Positions 44,463-55,292 of a DNA stretch of 64,000 bases are shown piece by piece. A model generated the notes under the pieces. It was not told where the DNA came from, ran no database searches, and was given only the letters and a program-made list of their open reading frames with translations. The stretch comes from Anoplopoma fimbria (lineage: Eukaryota > Chordata > Actinopteri > Perciformes > Anoplopomatidae): NCBI RefSeq assembly GCF_027596085.1, contig NC_072471.1, positions 5,513,091-5,577,090 on the forward strand, in the 5' to 3' direction. The position numbers and the translations under genes were made by a program. The stretch's first letter is position 1. Each line of letters begins with the position of its first letter.

Positions 44463-46786
44463 ATGAGAGACACATTATGTTCTAACAATATATGTTTGGA
44501 TTCAAATTGTCTTGCATTCATTCATGAGCCTGAGGTTGGAGAGGATTATTAACAGAATATTTATAGCCTTTCCAACGCTAAAAATAAAAATACTTCACAC
44601 ACACCTACGCACGATGTAACGGCTTTGTGCATCTTGTTGCAGAGGATATTCAGTCCCAAATCATGACATGAGCCTGATTATCATCTCAGACTTTATATAT
44701 CCTTATATGGTAACATAGCATAAGTGTTATCTTTTCCTGGTTTAAAAGGCTGCATTACAGTAAAGTGATGTCATTTTTTAAGTTACCAGACTGTTTTATT
44801 ATTGGCCTTTACCCACTTTGTCAATACAACCACATTACTGAGGATTATTCAATCCCACAATATCACCGTAATATCGAAATCAAGATATCTGGTCATAAGT
44901 ATTCTGTATTCTGATATTTTCCCCTCATATTCTGTAGTGTGGTGCCTTCCACACTGAATTATGAATGGACTGAATTACAATGGCCTATAAGAAGAACAGA
45001 AATTGCGTCAGCAGACATGAGGCAGATAAATCCTATTGGACACTGAAACTAACATCCAAGTATGACTAATGCACCAGAGCTTTATAGCATCATCGTTTGA
45101 TTGTAATTTTATTGATGACCTTCCAAGGTCCACAATCTATTGATCTGATCTTCAAACCAATTTCAGCTCAGCTAGAAGTCTATAACAGTGCTCCCGTAAT
45201 GCAATATGAGATGCATGTCCCTCATTTGTCATGGTAACCAGACTTAGATGAGTTAAATATAGAGGCTTCCGGTTTAGCAGAGGAGGGTTTTAAGGTCTAT
45301 TCTTAGACTTTAGAGCTGGTTTATGCACAGCAGCAGTGTGCAAGCTGCCTTCTGTATCACAGCACATGATGATATTTCAGAAACTCACAATACATATTTC
45401 AATTTTTTTTCTTTTGAAAGCAAAAGACACAGAAATAATCTAAAGAGACACTTTTAAAAGCCATGCTGTAATTTTTGATAAATATATAAAATTAGCATGT
45501 CAGTCATGCTTGGGTGGCAGCTGGAATTATTATGGTACCACCGAATATGATTTGAAAATACTTGCACTAGATTTTCATTCATTTTCCATCGAAGAACCGA
45601 TGTCAATATGAAATCACAGTTTGTATTCAAGTACTCAGCATAGTTTGTGTTGGATTTCATATTATAGCCATTTCAACATACCTGATAGAAATATGCTTTG
45701 GTCAGCCGAAACAAAAACATCAGGGCATCGTATTCTGTAACTGTAAGGAGACATAAAACCAGTGTCAAAGGGCATTGCATACATCTATTTACAGTGGGAG
45801 AAGAGTAATACAATGTTTAAGGAGTTAGGGATGCAAACAGCCCCGGCCGAATGTTGTAAATGTCTGCAAGAGGATGGTAGCTCTCTTGGCCGATGACTTT
45901 TGATGCAGGCATTTCCTGTCTTCTGCTTAAGTGTTGCCATAACAAGGTTGTTCTGAAAGAGGCTCTCCATACCAGAACAATTAACATGCATCATACATTC
46001 TCGTAACAGGGAGAACTTTTTCAGTTGTGTTAAAAAGATGCCTTTGCTGAGCTTTCTTCAGGACTAAACAATGTATATATGAGAAGTTTACCCTTTATAT
46101 CATGGAAGCCATCCTTTCAATAGATCAGGTTAAATTAGGTAATTTGTGGTAGCAGAAAAAACTATTGGTCCATTGAAATCAATTAAGAACATAAAAACTC
46201 TTAAATCATATTACATGCATTCAGCTTCTGATTGCTCTTCGATGCTTTGGCCATCCAGGCCTTTGATTTTCATGTAACACCAGTACCTTTGTTTATGTTT
46301 ATTTAACAGTACCTCAATTTCACTCCTGCTGAGGTTCTTATCACAGCAATTTTTTTTGTGGTTGCATCTCTCTAACTTTTGGGCATTTGCCAGAGTATTC
46401 AAAAAAACACTGGTAAGTAATAAAATAGAATAAATAATATTAGTTATTATTAGTTATGTTATTCTTTATATTGATAAAGAACTGAACCGATAAGGATTAA
46501 CGATAAGATTAGTGGTATTTATACAATTTTGAACAATCCCTACCCATCCTTACTCTCTACTGTCCACCTTTGAGTGAAGGCAACATTGAATTGGAGCAGA
46601 AAGAAACAAATAGTGAGCAGCAAAACCAGCAAACAGGCATATTTCTGTAGAGGATTTGCAATAGAATGAACTGACGGGATACTAATGACCAATTAGATTG
46701 AAGCTGGTAAGAATAGAAAGATTGACTTTCACCACCCAGTGACAGGTGCTGCAGAGAGGAGCTCACCCTTCGACAAGGGAACCCAC

Positions 46787-46788
<2 letters not shown>
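44463..46788. other. Non-coding stretch
   Basis: AT-rich with no satellites. TGTCATGGTAACCAG at 45227 is RFX-like. Nothing coding is recognised. Confidence 0.5.

Positions 46789-46827
<39 letters not shown>
46789..46827. repeat. (AC)n microsatellite, 39 bp
   Basis: First of three dinucleotide arrays packed into 350 bp. Confidence 0.97.
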
Positions 46828-46828
<1 letters not shown>

Positions 46829-46924
46829 TTATATACACGCACGCAAAGACTGGGGCTCAGGTGTTTCTGGAACTTGCTTACACACTTGCCATGTGTCTGA
46901 CTGTCTCCCCTGCCAACTGCACAC

Positions 46925-46965
<41 letters not shown>
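46925..46965. repeat. (AC)n microsatellite, 41 bp
   Basis: Second array of the cluster, complementary to the GT array at 47102-47138. Confidence 0.97.
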
Positions 46966-46968
<3 letters not shown>

Positions 46969-47095
46969 CAAGCAGCCTGGAGGCAGCTTTAGATTGCACA
47001 CAAACCCATACGCACGCATGCAAACCTTACACACAGTGACACTATTATCCCCTGGCCTTGGATGCCAAAATGAGTACAGGGAAGCGGTACGTGTA

Positions 47096-47101
<6 letters not shown>

Positions 47102-47135
<34 letters not shown>

Positions 47136-47138
47136 TGT
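47102..47138. repeat. (TG)n microsatellite with one TA
   Basis: Inverted relative to the two AC arrays upstream. Confidence 0.97.
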
Positions 47139-49095
47139 CTGCAGCATGTGCGTGTTGACAGATGATATGCTTAAAACTGACACCACCCACACTATCCCAC
47201 TGACAGCAGGTTTCATCACAATGCCTAGACCTTTGTGAACTTAGAAGGTACACAGTAGATTGGGAACAAAACAATTTGTCTTGGTCACCTTTTCACACAG
47301 AAAGCCATGGAACAGCACCTGTAATGGAAAGTTATTTTTTTCCATGTCGTAAATAATTTATCAACGGTGCGATTATAAAACAGGCAGGATGTGATGTAGC
47401 TCCGACAATAAAATATAAATAAGAATTCTTGATAACAACAACAACAACAGGAGAAAAAGAGATTTAAACTAATTTACAATAGCCTTTGTGTTTATGTGTG
47501 TTCACCTTGTTAGCCACCAATATACAGAAACGCTTGACATCATAGATGAAAAATATACTTCTCAGTATATTGTGAGCCACAGCAATATGTCCAACAAAAG
47601 CAGCAACATACTTTGATTAATAAAATAATAGATGTTTTAAATGTTCAACAGATTATCTTGCAAGGTTAATACAAGTTTAAAAAGGCCATTTTAAACCGTC
47701 TGTTAACCCAACAAAGTCAATGAATGAAAGACAGGGGCAATTCCATCCAGGTTTTTGGCCCGGTCCTATTAAGGTACCTAGATAAATTGCATGTGTGTGT
47801 GTGTATGCAATGGCCTTTGCAGTGGATAAAATAATTAAGTGAATCAAAGTAACATTATAACAGTCCCCTGTTTCATTTAATGAAATTGCATTTTGTAATC
47901 ATGGGTGGTGAGAAAGTAAATCTACCCTCAAAGCAGCGAAGTGAGTCACTGGCCCATTTTAACTTGGCATTTCATCTCTAAGGCAGGAAGACAGAAACTC
48001 TTACTTACTTCACTCACATCCATGACCATTTAAGTATTTCATAATAACACAATCTCTCCACTCTCTACTTTCAGGATGTCAGTCAGGAATGGTGGCGAAC
48101 AAAGGAGCCCAAGTTTGATGGAATAAAATGTCACACCATGAAGCTGAATTTCCCCACAAGCTGTGTCTGAATGAGCGTGATAGGCAATGGTTTCCTTTCA
48201 CACGCGCGTTCTGCCAGGACATGACATGTCTCCTGCATTGTTGTGCTGGGAAGGCAGGGTGTTACATTAGCCGAGGCAGTAGCTGTTTCCAGGCTAGAGA
48301 TCTGACGTGCTGGTAATTAGTTTTTCTTGGCGGAGTGGAGGCAGGTGAGGAGGGGCGTCTCCAAGTTGACAATACCAGCTGTCACAGTGCCAAGCACTTC
48401 AGCTTCAACTCTGTCCTTATCCTCTCGGTTTTTTTTACCACTCCATTGAGACACTTTTCCCCTTTTATTCTGTTTACTCTTTAATTCAGACGGATGATAA
48501 ACAAATTTCGCAACTTCGGAAGGGTTAAGTGTTGAGTCGTCGTGGTGGGCCATTGGTCTAAGACGCATTCCATGTAACTTTAAATGTCTCCTGGATGACA
48601 ATAAACATTGAAAAATAAACATAGAAAAATAAAAATCAAATTTGTCGTGATGACATTTGCAATTCTACCAAACTGTAAGAGCAATTTAAACTTTAGTCAA
48701 AGTGTTCCATGAACAGCATGTAGCTGGTTAGCTATGTTGACAACTTTGTAGATATTTCTCAAGGGAGAGTTTTCTTTTAAACATTTGATTTTTAAATTGT
48801 TAACCTTTGGCATTTTAAGGTGCATTGTATTTTTAGCTTAACTATTATATTTATGGTTTTTGTGTATTTTAACATTGTTTTTAATATAAAGGCATATTTA
48901 ATATGTTGTCGCCCTAGTGCATTTATGACTTGCCAACTTTTGTTGTAATAATATTTGCTTTAAGGACATAGAAACCTGCCAAACGTAGAAAGTTATGTAT
49001 CTCTTATTATATTTAAATAGTATATATGAAATGGCTAATGCTTTTTTAATAAGGCAGCGGTTGTAAAGGGTTTTTAACTTGTAACACATGGTTTT
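47139..49095. other. Non-coding stretch
   Basis: An (ACA)n run lies at 47433-47449. The region from 48640 is strongly AT-rich. A 101 codon minus-strand frame at 48317-48622 is unrecognised. Confidence 0.5.
47433..47449. repeat. (AAC)n microsatellite
   Basis: About six units. Confidence 0.9.
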
Positions 49096-49233
49096 ATTAA
49101 TGCTTAATAAATAATTTACTGATGCTTCATATCAGTTAGAGACCATAAATAAGAACAACCTTTGGGCTGCCTGTTTTGATATTAAGTCAATTAAGTCATG
49201 AAGCATTAGTAAAATTATTTGTTAACCATTAAT
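49096..49233. mobile_element. Small element with 35 bp terminal inverted repeats
   Basis: Left end 49096-49130 and the reverse complement of right end 49198-49233 match at 32 of 36 positions (three substitutions, one gap). Both ends start with ATTAAT and close with GCTTCAT. The interior is 67 bp and has no coding capacity. This fits a MITE-type or fold-back element. No clear target-site duplication is seen. Confidence 0.65.
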
Positions 49234-51064
49234 AGGTTAGGCCAGACGGGGGTCAAATTTAGTGCTCAGTGCTGTTCCTTTTTTCCCCCTCAATCTTGTC
49301 CCCACAGACTTGCAATACTTAATCCTTTGAAGACATAAAACAGTTGTGACCTTTGATAAAAATCCATAATTCCCACAATCTCGCCCAGGATTGGTGTAAT
49401 CTATCCTGTTTGATAGCATAAAAAAACCCTGATTGGGAGACAGTAAGAACGTGAGATATATATAACAGTGGATAAATGAGAAGGAAGGAGTGATGGGGGA
49501 GAGAAATACATAAAGGTTGATCTATTTCAGGAGTGGTAATCTGCCTAGAACACACAACGTCAGCGACGCCACATGTGTCTTTACATGTCACCATGACACC
49601 GTGGAGGGAAATAGCGGCGCACTCAGTGGTGGGGATGAGCTAGAAAGGAAAATAGATCGGTGCAATCAATGGATGCAGGAGCTTTTCTTAGCATGGACTC
49701 ACTTCACAGACCTGCAGCACATATCATGGGGCGGCCTCAAGTGTGTGTGTGGGTATTTGTATGAGAAAGACAGAGCAGGGAACAGTGTTATGCAGTCAGT
49801 TTCCGTCCATGCGTGGACATATTGTACTTGTGGAACATGTACAACTAACATGCATTTCTGTGCACTGGGGAATTGAGAGTCCCCCTGACATTAAAGGAGA
49901 GATATAGGGATACACGGTGGGTGGTCACAGGTCGATGTGTGTGACAGTTGAACCATAAACCTTTGATATTCTCACATCATCTGTGGGGCCTGGAGAGAAA
50001 AAATGCTAAGAATAAAATGTGGAGTAACTCCCCTGATGGATGGTCTGTGTAGAAAATAGAGCAAATGCACACAGTGACATTCAACTGTGACTTTGGCAGC
50101 GCTGTGATCATCAGTCCTAAGTAGCTCTTCTCTCAATGATATTTACTTTGGATTAAACTGTTATAGGCGATCGCAGAAGAACGTGTATTAACTAATGAAT
50201 ATGTATCAAGTTGTTGCTTCTAACAGAAAAGAACATTTATAAAAATTGGTCATGGCAATGAATTTGTCCTGTTCTGACACGGTCCTACAAAGAAGGGCAG
50301 TAACAAAGGTTACAGGTCAAGCTCTCTTAATTCCTAAGAGACAGTAACTTAGTCAGTAAAGATTTAGTGGATGAGAGGCAGCATCTGGGAGTCTCTTTAT
50401 AGAATGCAGATACCATTGGGCTGACTAGACTCATCCGTATTGGCTGAGCACAGACATGCAAATTTCTATGCTTGGATTCACAAATATGAGCCACAATGCC
50501 TACAGAGCTCTTAAGCTGCTTTTCAAATATCTGCCAGAAATGCAAGGTACATCAACAATAGATGTTTTGAATGGTATTAAAGTGCAGAGTATTTATTAAA
50601 CCAGACTCGGTTGCCCTGTCCCAACCTTCCTGCCCTGAATGGAAGGAATTGACTCTTTGTTCAAAAAAGTTAAAGCCTAGGTATCACTCACACTTTATCA
50701 AGACGCTCTCCTTGATGAAATCGACAACAAAAACGTTAGTGCGGAAATGATAAGCTGATTTATTCATTATTCAATTGTCGTAATATTACGGAGTGAGCGG
50801 TTCATGGCTTACGTCATTAATCAAGCAAAAAATATCAAACATTTACCAGTCACAGCTTCCTGGCTTTTATATTGTTGTAAATTATAATGAACAGTATTCA
50901 TCAATAAAGAACCAAGTCAGTGATTGTACAGCCACACAAGCGGCTAATTTGCTAATCACAAAGTATAGCTGAGGCAGATTGGGAAATGGCTGCTTTATTT
51001 TCCTGAAAAATTGCTATCCAATTTCCCTCTCATTCACACACACATTTATACAACAAGCTACAAT
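49234..51064. other. Non-coding stretch
   Basis: A 119 codon plus-strand frame (49517-49876) overlaps complex sequence with no recognisable domain. Nothing else is recognised. Confidence 0.5.
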
Positions 51065-51180
51065 GCCAGGCACTGGTCTGACCATCGAGAGCAATGGGAG
51101 GTTTAGTGGCCTACTCAAGGACACTTGTGGACAGGAGGAACTGGAATCAAACCATCAGCTCCTCCATCTCTAAAGCAGAC
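51065..51180 (+). repeat. SINE-like repeat fragment
   Basis: GAGCAATGGGAGGTTTAGTG, GCCTACTCAAGGACACTTGT and GGACAGGAGGAACTGGAATC are followed by AAACCATCAGC. This resembles a widespread fish repeat that carries 'gcaatggg...ctcaaggacactt...gggaatcgaacc'. Ends and tail are not defined. Confidence 0.5.
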
Positions 51181-51639
51181 ATGCAAACTCACAGCAGTTT
51201 TGACGAACAGGTAAATCTCACATAACGGGCAATGTGCATTATTAGAAAAATCTCTTAAAAATTCATCAAGTATGCATTGTTTGTACAAAAACCATCACAT
51301 AAAGCAACTATTAATGTGACAAAGTGAATACTTTACATATAATAAATCTTCACTTTTAGGTCAAAAAGAACTAAAAGTCCATGCAGATAGTATTCTTCTA
51401 TTTGTCAAAATCCTCAATCATATTTCAAGATAAGGGTTCTATAAAAAGAGAAACACATTGCTTAACACCAAGGACTAATTTGGATACCCAAATCTGTTTA
51501 AGCTTATCCAATCCTAACTGGCTTTCATTGCGGATGAGTGCAATATGAGGAAGTCATTCACTACACCCCATTCCTCTGTTGGATCTCTCAAAAGTAGTAC
51601 AAGAAAATGATCATGCTCATCCCAAACTAAAATCCATCT

Positions 51640-51840
51640 TTTTTTCCCCGACATTGCTCCTCCTGAACTCGACGGACTGTGTCCCAGAGAGCCACGAAAA
51701 AATGAAAAACGCCGTGAACTCAATCCAAATCAATCATCCCAAAACAGCCCAGCAGTTAGCCGCCCCAGATGTTAATACATGCTGCTCATTTGCATATGGA
51801 AATGAGGAAGATGTGAGATGTGAAATAAGGGGTAAGTGCT
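51640..51840 (+). promoter_or_regulatory. Candidate element with POU-type near-palindrome
   Basis: TCATTTGCATATGGAAATGA (51786-51805) is a 20 bp palindrome with a single mismatched pair. It contains the octamer ATTTGCAT and resembles the POU-dimer MORE site. It lies in a 135 codon plus-strand frame (51579-51986) with a good 5' splice-like AAGGGGTAAGTG near 51826-51837. The peptide is unrecognised. An enhancer is the more likely reading. Confidence 0.3.
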
Positions 51841-51990
51841 TGTTCCTATCTGAATATTCATGTCAGTCGGGAGATTTTGTCAACTCCGTCAGAGCTGAAA
51901 ACTATTCTCTTTTGTGTTTTTTAATAAGTGTGGATCTCCCTCGGGACGGGAGCTTTCAGAATACACATGCAATCTCAAAAGATTAATGCC

Positions 51991-51992
<2 letters not shown>

Positions 51993-52071
<79 letters not shown>
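51993..52071. repeat. (TG)n microsatellite, 79 bp
   Basis: Perfect TG between CCAC and TTTCTAGTAT. Confidence 0.98.
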
Positions 52072-52073
<2 letters not shown>

Positions 52074-55000
52074 CTAGTATATGTACTGTATCTGCGCACA
52101 AGATAATGCCTTTAGAGACAATGCGAGATGTTTCCTCTGAGAGGCATTTTGTTTCCCAAAGATAACATGGAATATTCAATGAGGCCAACACAGAATCAGA
52201 TGGTAGTCAGCATTAAATTGATTTGGAAGCTTGCTGATGAACAGAATGCTCGTTTTGTTTCAGCCGCATTGGGTTTTATCCCATCAAGCACATTGATTTT
52301 ACCCTTCCACGTCACGGTTCCGCCATAGAAAAGAGAAAGAAAGCACAAGCTCAAAAGTGATAGTTTTCTTTCTTTTGTGTGTTTAAACGACCTTCAGCAG
52401 GGTTTTACGAGCTTAAAATCACATTCCTAAGAGAGGGCAAAAACTTCATGCAGAAAAAACAATCTGCCAAAAATGTGCTGATGAGCATAAGGCGTTTTGT
52501 TCTTTCTGAAAGCCCCGCATGCCTGAATATAGGAGAGTAAATCGAGCTTGTTGCACTTATTCAAACGGCGCTTTATCATGACCCTGGCATTCAGAGAGTG
52601 AATGAAAGCCATCTTCCTAAAGACCGAGCGGTACATTGTTCCCCGACTCTCTGGAGGCATGCTGCTCCTCTGCCTTGATGAAAAGATGCTACCTTGGCAA
52701 ATGACGTGAAGTGAGCTTCTTTTTTTTCTTTTTTTGACTCTGCTGCCGTCACTCAATTATGCACAGCCTTTTCAAAAGAGGTCTTTGTAAAGCTTCAGCC
52801 CTAATGCAACACATTCATCCTCACTTGCTTTAAAGGGGATGCAGCAATTTTTGTGTGTTTGCTTGTTTTGTTTTTTTAAATAATCCATCATGGTGAATCC
52901 AGGTGACTATCTCTTACATGAAGACAAAGCAGTGTTGACTTCCTTCTCTTTCAAGTGCGTTTAGTCAGCGTTCATTGGTGAGTTTTAGCAAACACATCTC
53001 CCCTGGGAAGTAATTTTTTCAAAGTGGTTGTTCCCAACATAGGAAATTCATAAATGGATATGCTGAAGGACATGAAATGTTATACAAACATGACAGTTAA
53101 GTAAAAAAAAAAGCCCACCACTTTGAGTCAACATAGATTGAAAGAGTCAGCTGCTGTGTTGTGTGATCCATTTTTATTGATGCTTTATATTGATACACTG
53201 GTGTGTTTACTTGCAGATGAAGACAGAGTAAACTGTCCTTCCTGACAAACAGGATTGTCATTGGTTAATATCTAATGTTTGATTTAACTACTGCTGACAC
53301 CCTGTTTTTCCATATATGCTTTGAAATAATACATCTAATCAAAGGATTGTAATGTCTTTTTCTTTCATCTGTCTTTCTCATATAGTTCAAAGTCATGTCA
53401 GGTTAATCATAACTTGTTGAAATGTCTGTGATTATGATGGAAAATGACTGGTAGTCAATATGGTGACATCAGAAGTCTGACGCCAGAGAAAATCACTGAA
53501 GACGAGCAACAAAAATACAATTCTAATATTGTAATGCAAGAAATTGCTGGCATGGATCATTCATTCGTGTACTGTTGCCATGGTGAAAGCACCACTCTCT
53601 GCTGCGTGGTATTGACTGATGGCTGCACACGCCCGGTGTGTGACGAAGTATCAATTAGGAAGCTGTATTTTCTGCCTCCGTCCTACTTTCTAGTAAACAC
53701 AAATTGATCTGTGATTATATGCTGCCATTATTTTCTCTCATCACGCAAACAATGAATCAATCAGACAAGCACCCACATAAGAGCATCGAGCAGCAGTTTG
53801 TTGTGCTTAGTGTGCATTTAGGTGTATTGGTGATTTTGATCAATAGCAAAGTGCGCCATGCCTCCAACTCTAAAACACTCATTTAGACTCTCAGTCGGGA
53901 GACTCTGCCCCACACAGAGCACTCAGATGGACAATCAGCCCCCTACTGATGGCCACACGGTGACTTCAGGCTCTGAGGAAGGCTTACAAGCAAAAAGAAT
54001 GATATACTAAAGGACAGAGTATATGCCCCTTAGTATATAAGGGACATATACACATGTTTTTATCACAAAAAACTTTATGGAACAAGTCTTTTTTTTGAAA
54101 ATTGTGATTACAAGAAAATAATCTTTCATATTATTTTGTGATCTCGGCCCAAAAAAACTTTGCTGATTTATTTTTTTAATAGTTATATACAGGTTTTCAA
54201 AGGAATAAGTTTACCATTACAGTATGTGAATCTGTTTTACAAAATTAATTGAGTTCATTTTTGAATCAATTAAAAATTGTAAGCAGCAGTCATTGGCTCG
54301 TTATTGAAGAGATAAAAAAAAGTAGTTCAGCTGCTTGAAATGAATATAATAAATGCATGGAGGATATAAACATAAACATTTGTGACTCACACAAAATACT
54401 GTAAATTGAAATGTATAATTAATGGCATAAATCGTCAAATATGAGAAGCTGGGGAATTTTTGGCATTTTGCTTGAAAAACAACAACAATATATTGATTAC
54501 TGAATATAGTTGCTGATTTATTTTCAGATTACTCTGCTAATTCTTGCAGCTCTACGGCACATTTTGCAACTTGGTGTAGATGTAGTGATTAAAAACTTTT
54601 TCTCATTATTTGGAAAAAAAATTTATTCGAGGTGCATTACATTAATGATTAGTTAGTGTTCAGTAACTGTATTTAAGCATCTAGCAGTCTGAAGGAGTAT
54701 TTTATCTACGTCTAAGATTTTAGGAGTTATTTTTCTTATTGGTCCCTTACTTATTCTTAAGTACTCTGGATTATGCAACCTTTTCTAAAATGTTCCCAAT
54801 TAAATTGTAGTTGACTTCCCTAAGATTGAAATGATGTACTTATGTGTTGTTTTACATATCCATCATGCACATATAATGCCAGTAAATCCTCTGTGCATGA
54901 AGGTTTTTAGTAGAGTCATGAATCATTCCCCGAGCATACCACATAAATAACACACTGATTACTACTAAGCCTACATTACGAGCTTAAGCCTGGGAGGTGA

Positions 55001-55268
55001 ATTCTTTTTAACAGTTTTCTTCACTCTCATGGCTTAATTACAGATGCACAATGACTGCTATTTATCTATTTTTGTCAATTAGCGATAATCAACCGCTATG
55101 AGGTAAGATTGTGTGGAGCCAACAGAGCATAATGGTGTTTATATCAATACTGAGATGAGGGACAAACATTTCTGTGGAAAGATTTGAGAAGTCAAAGATG
55201 CAGTGATGGGAAAGTGTCATGGCTGGAATAACAACAGAGGGAAACGTTTAGCTGGCTTTGCTGGCTGC
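52072..55268. other. Complex unique sequence, possible conserved elements
   Basis: Three complex stretches stand out from their AT-rich surroundings: 52130-52330, 52430-52780 and 53440-53890. Each has varied, low-repeat sequence but no splice-flanked coding frame that I recognise. A family C fragment lies at 54450-54555. Confidence 0.35.
54450..54555 (+). repeat. Interspersed repeat, family C (tail)
   Basis: AAGCTGGGGAATTTTTGGCA, TTTTGCTTGAAAAACAAC, TATTGATTACTGAATATAGT, TGCTGATTTATTTTCAGATT and CTTGCAGCTC. It is the counterpart of the inverted fragment at 5855-5960. Confidence 0.6.
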
Positions 55269-55292
55269 AGAGAGAGAGAGAGAGAGAGAGAG
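55269..55292. repeat. (AG)12 microsatellite
   Basis: Perfect AG. Confidence 0.97.

Noticed and set aside
55055..55106. Candidate small exon between an ATTACAG acceptor and an ATGAG/GTAAGA donor
   Set aside because: All three frames are closed by stops before or at the donor, so it is not coding. A non-coding exon cannot be excluded.
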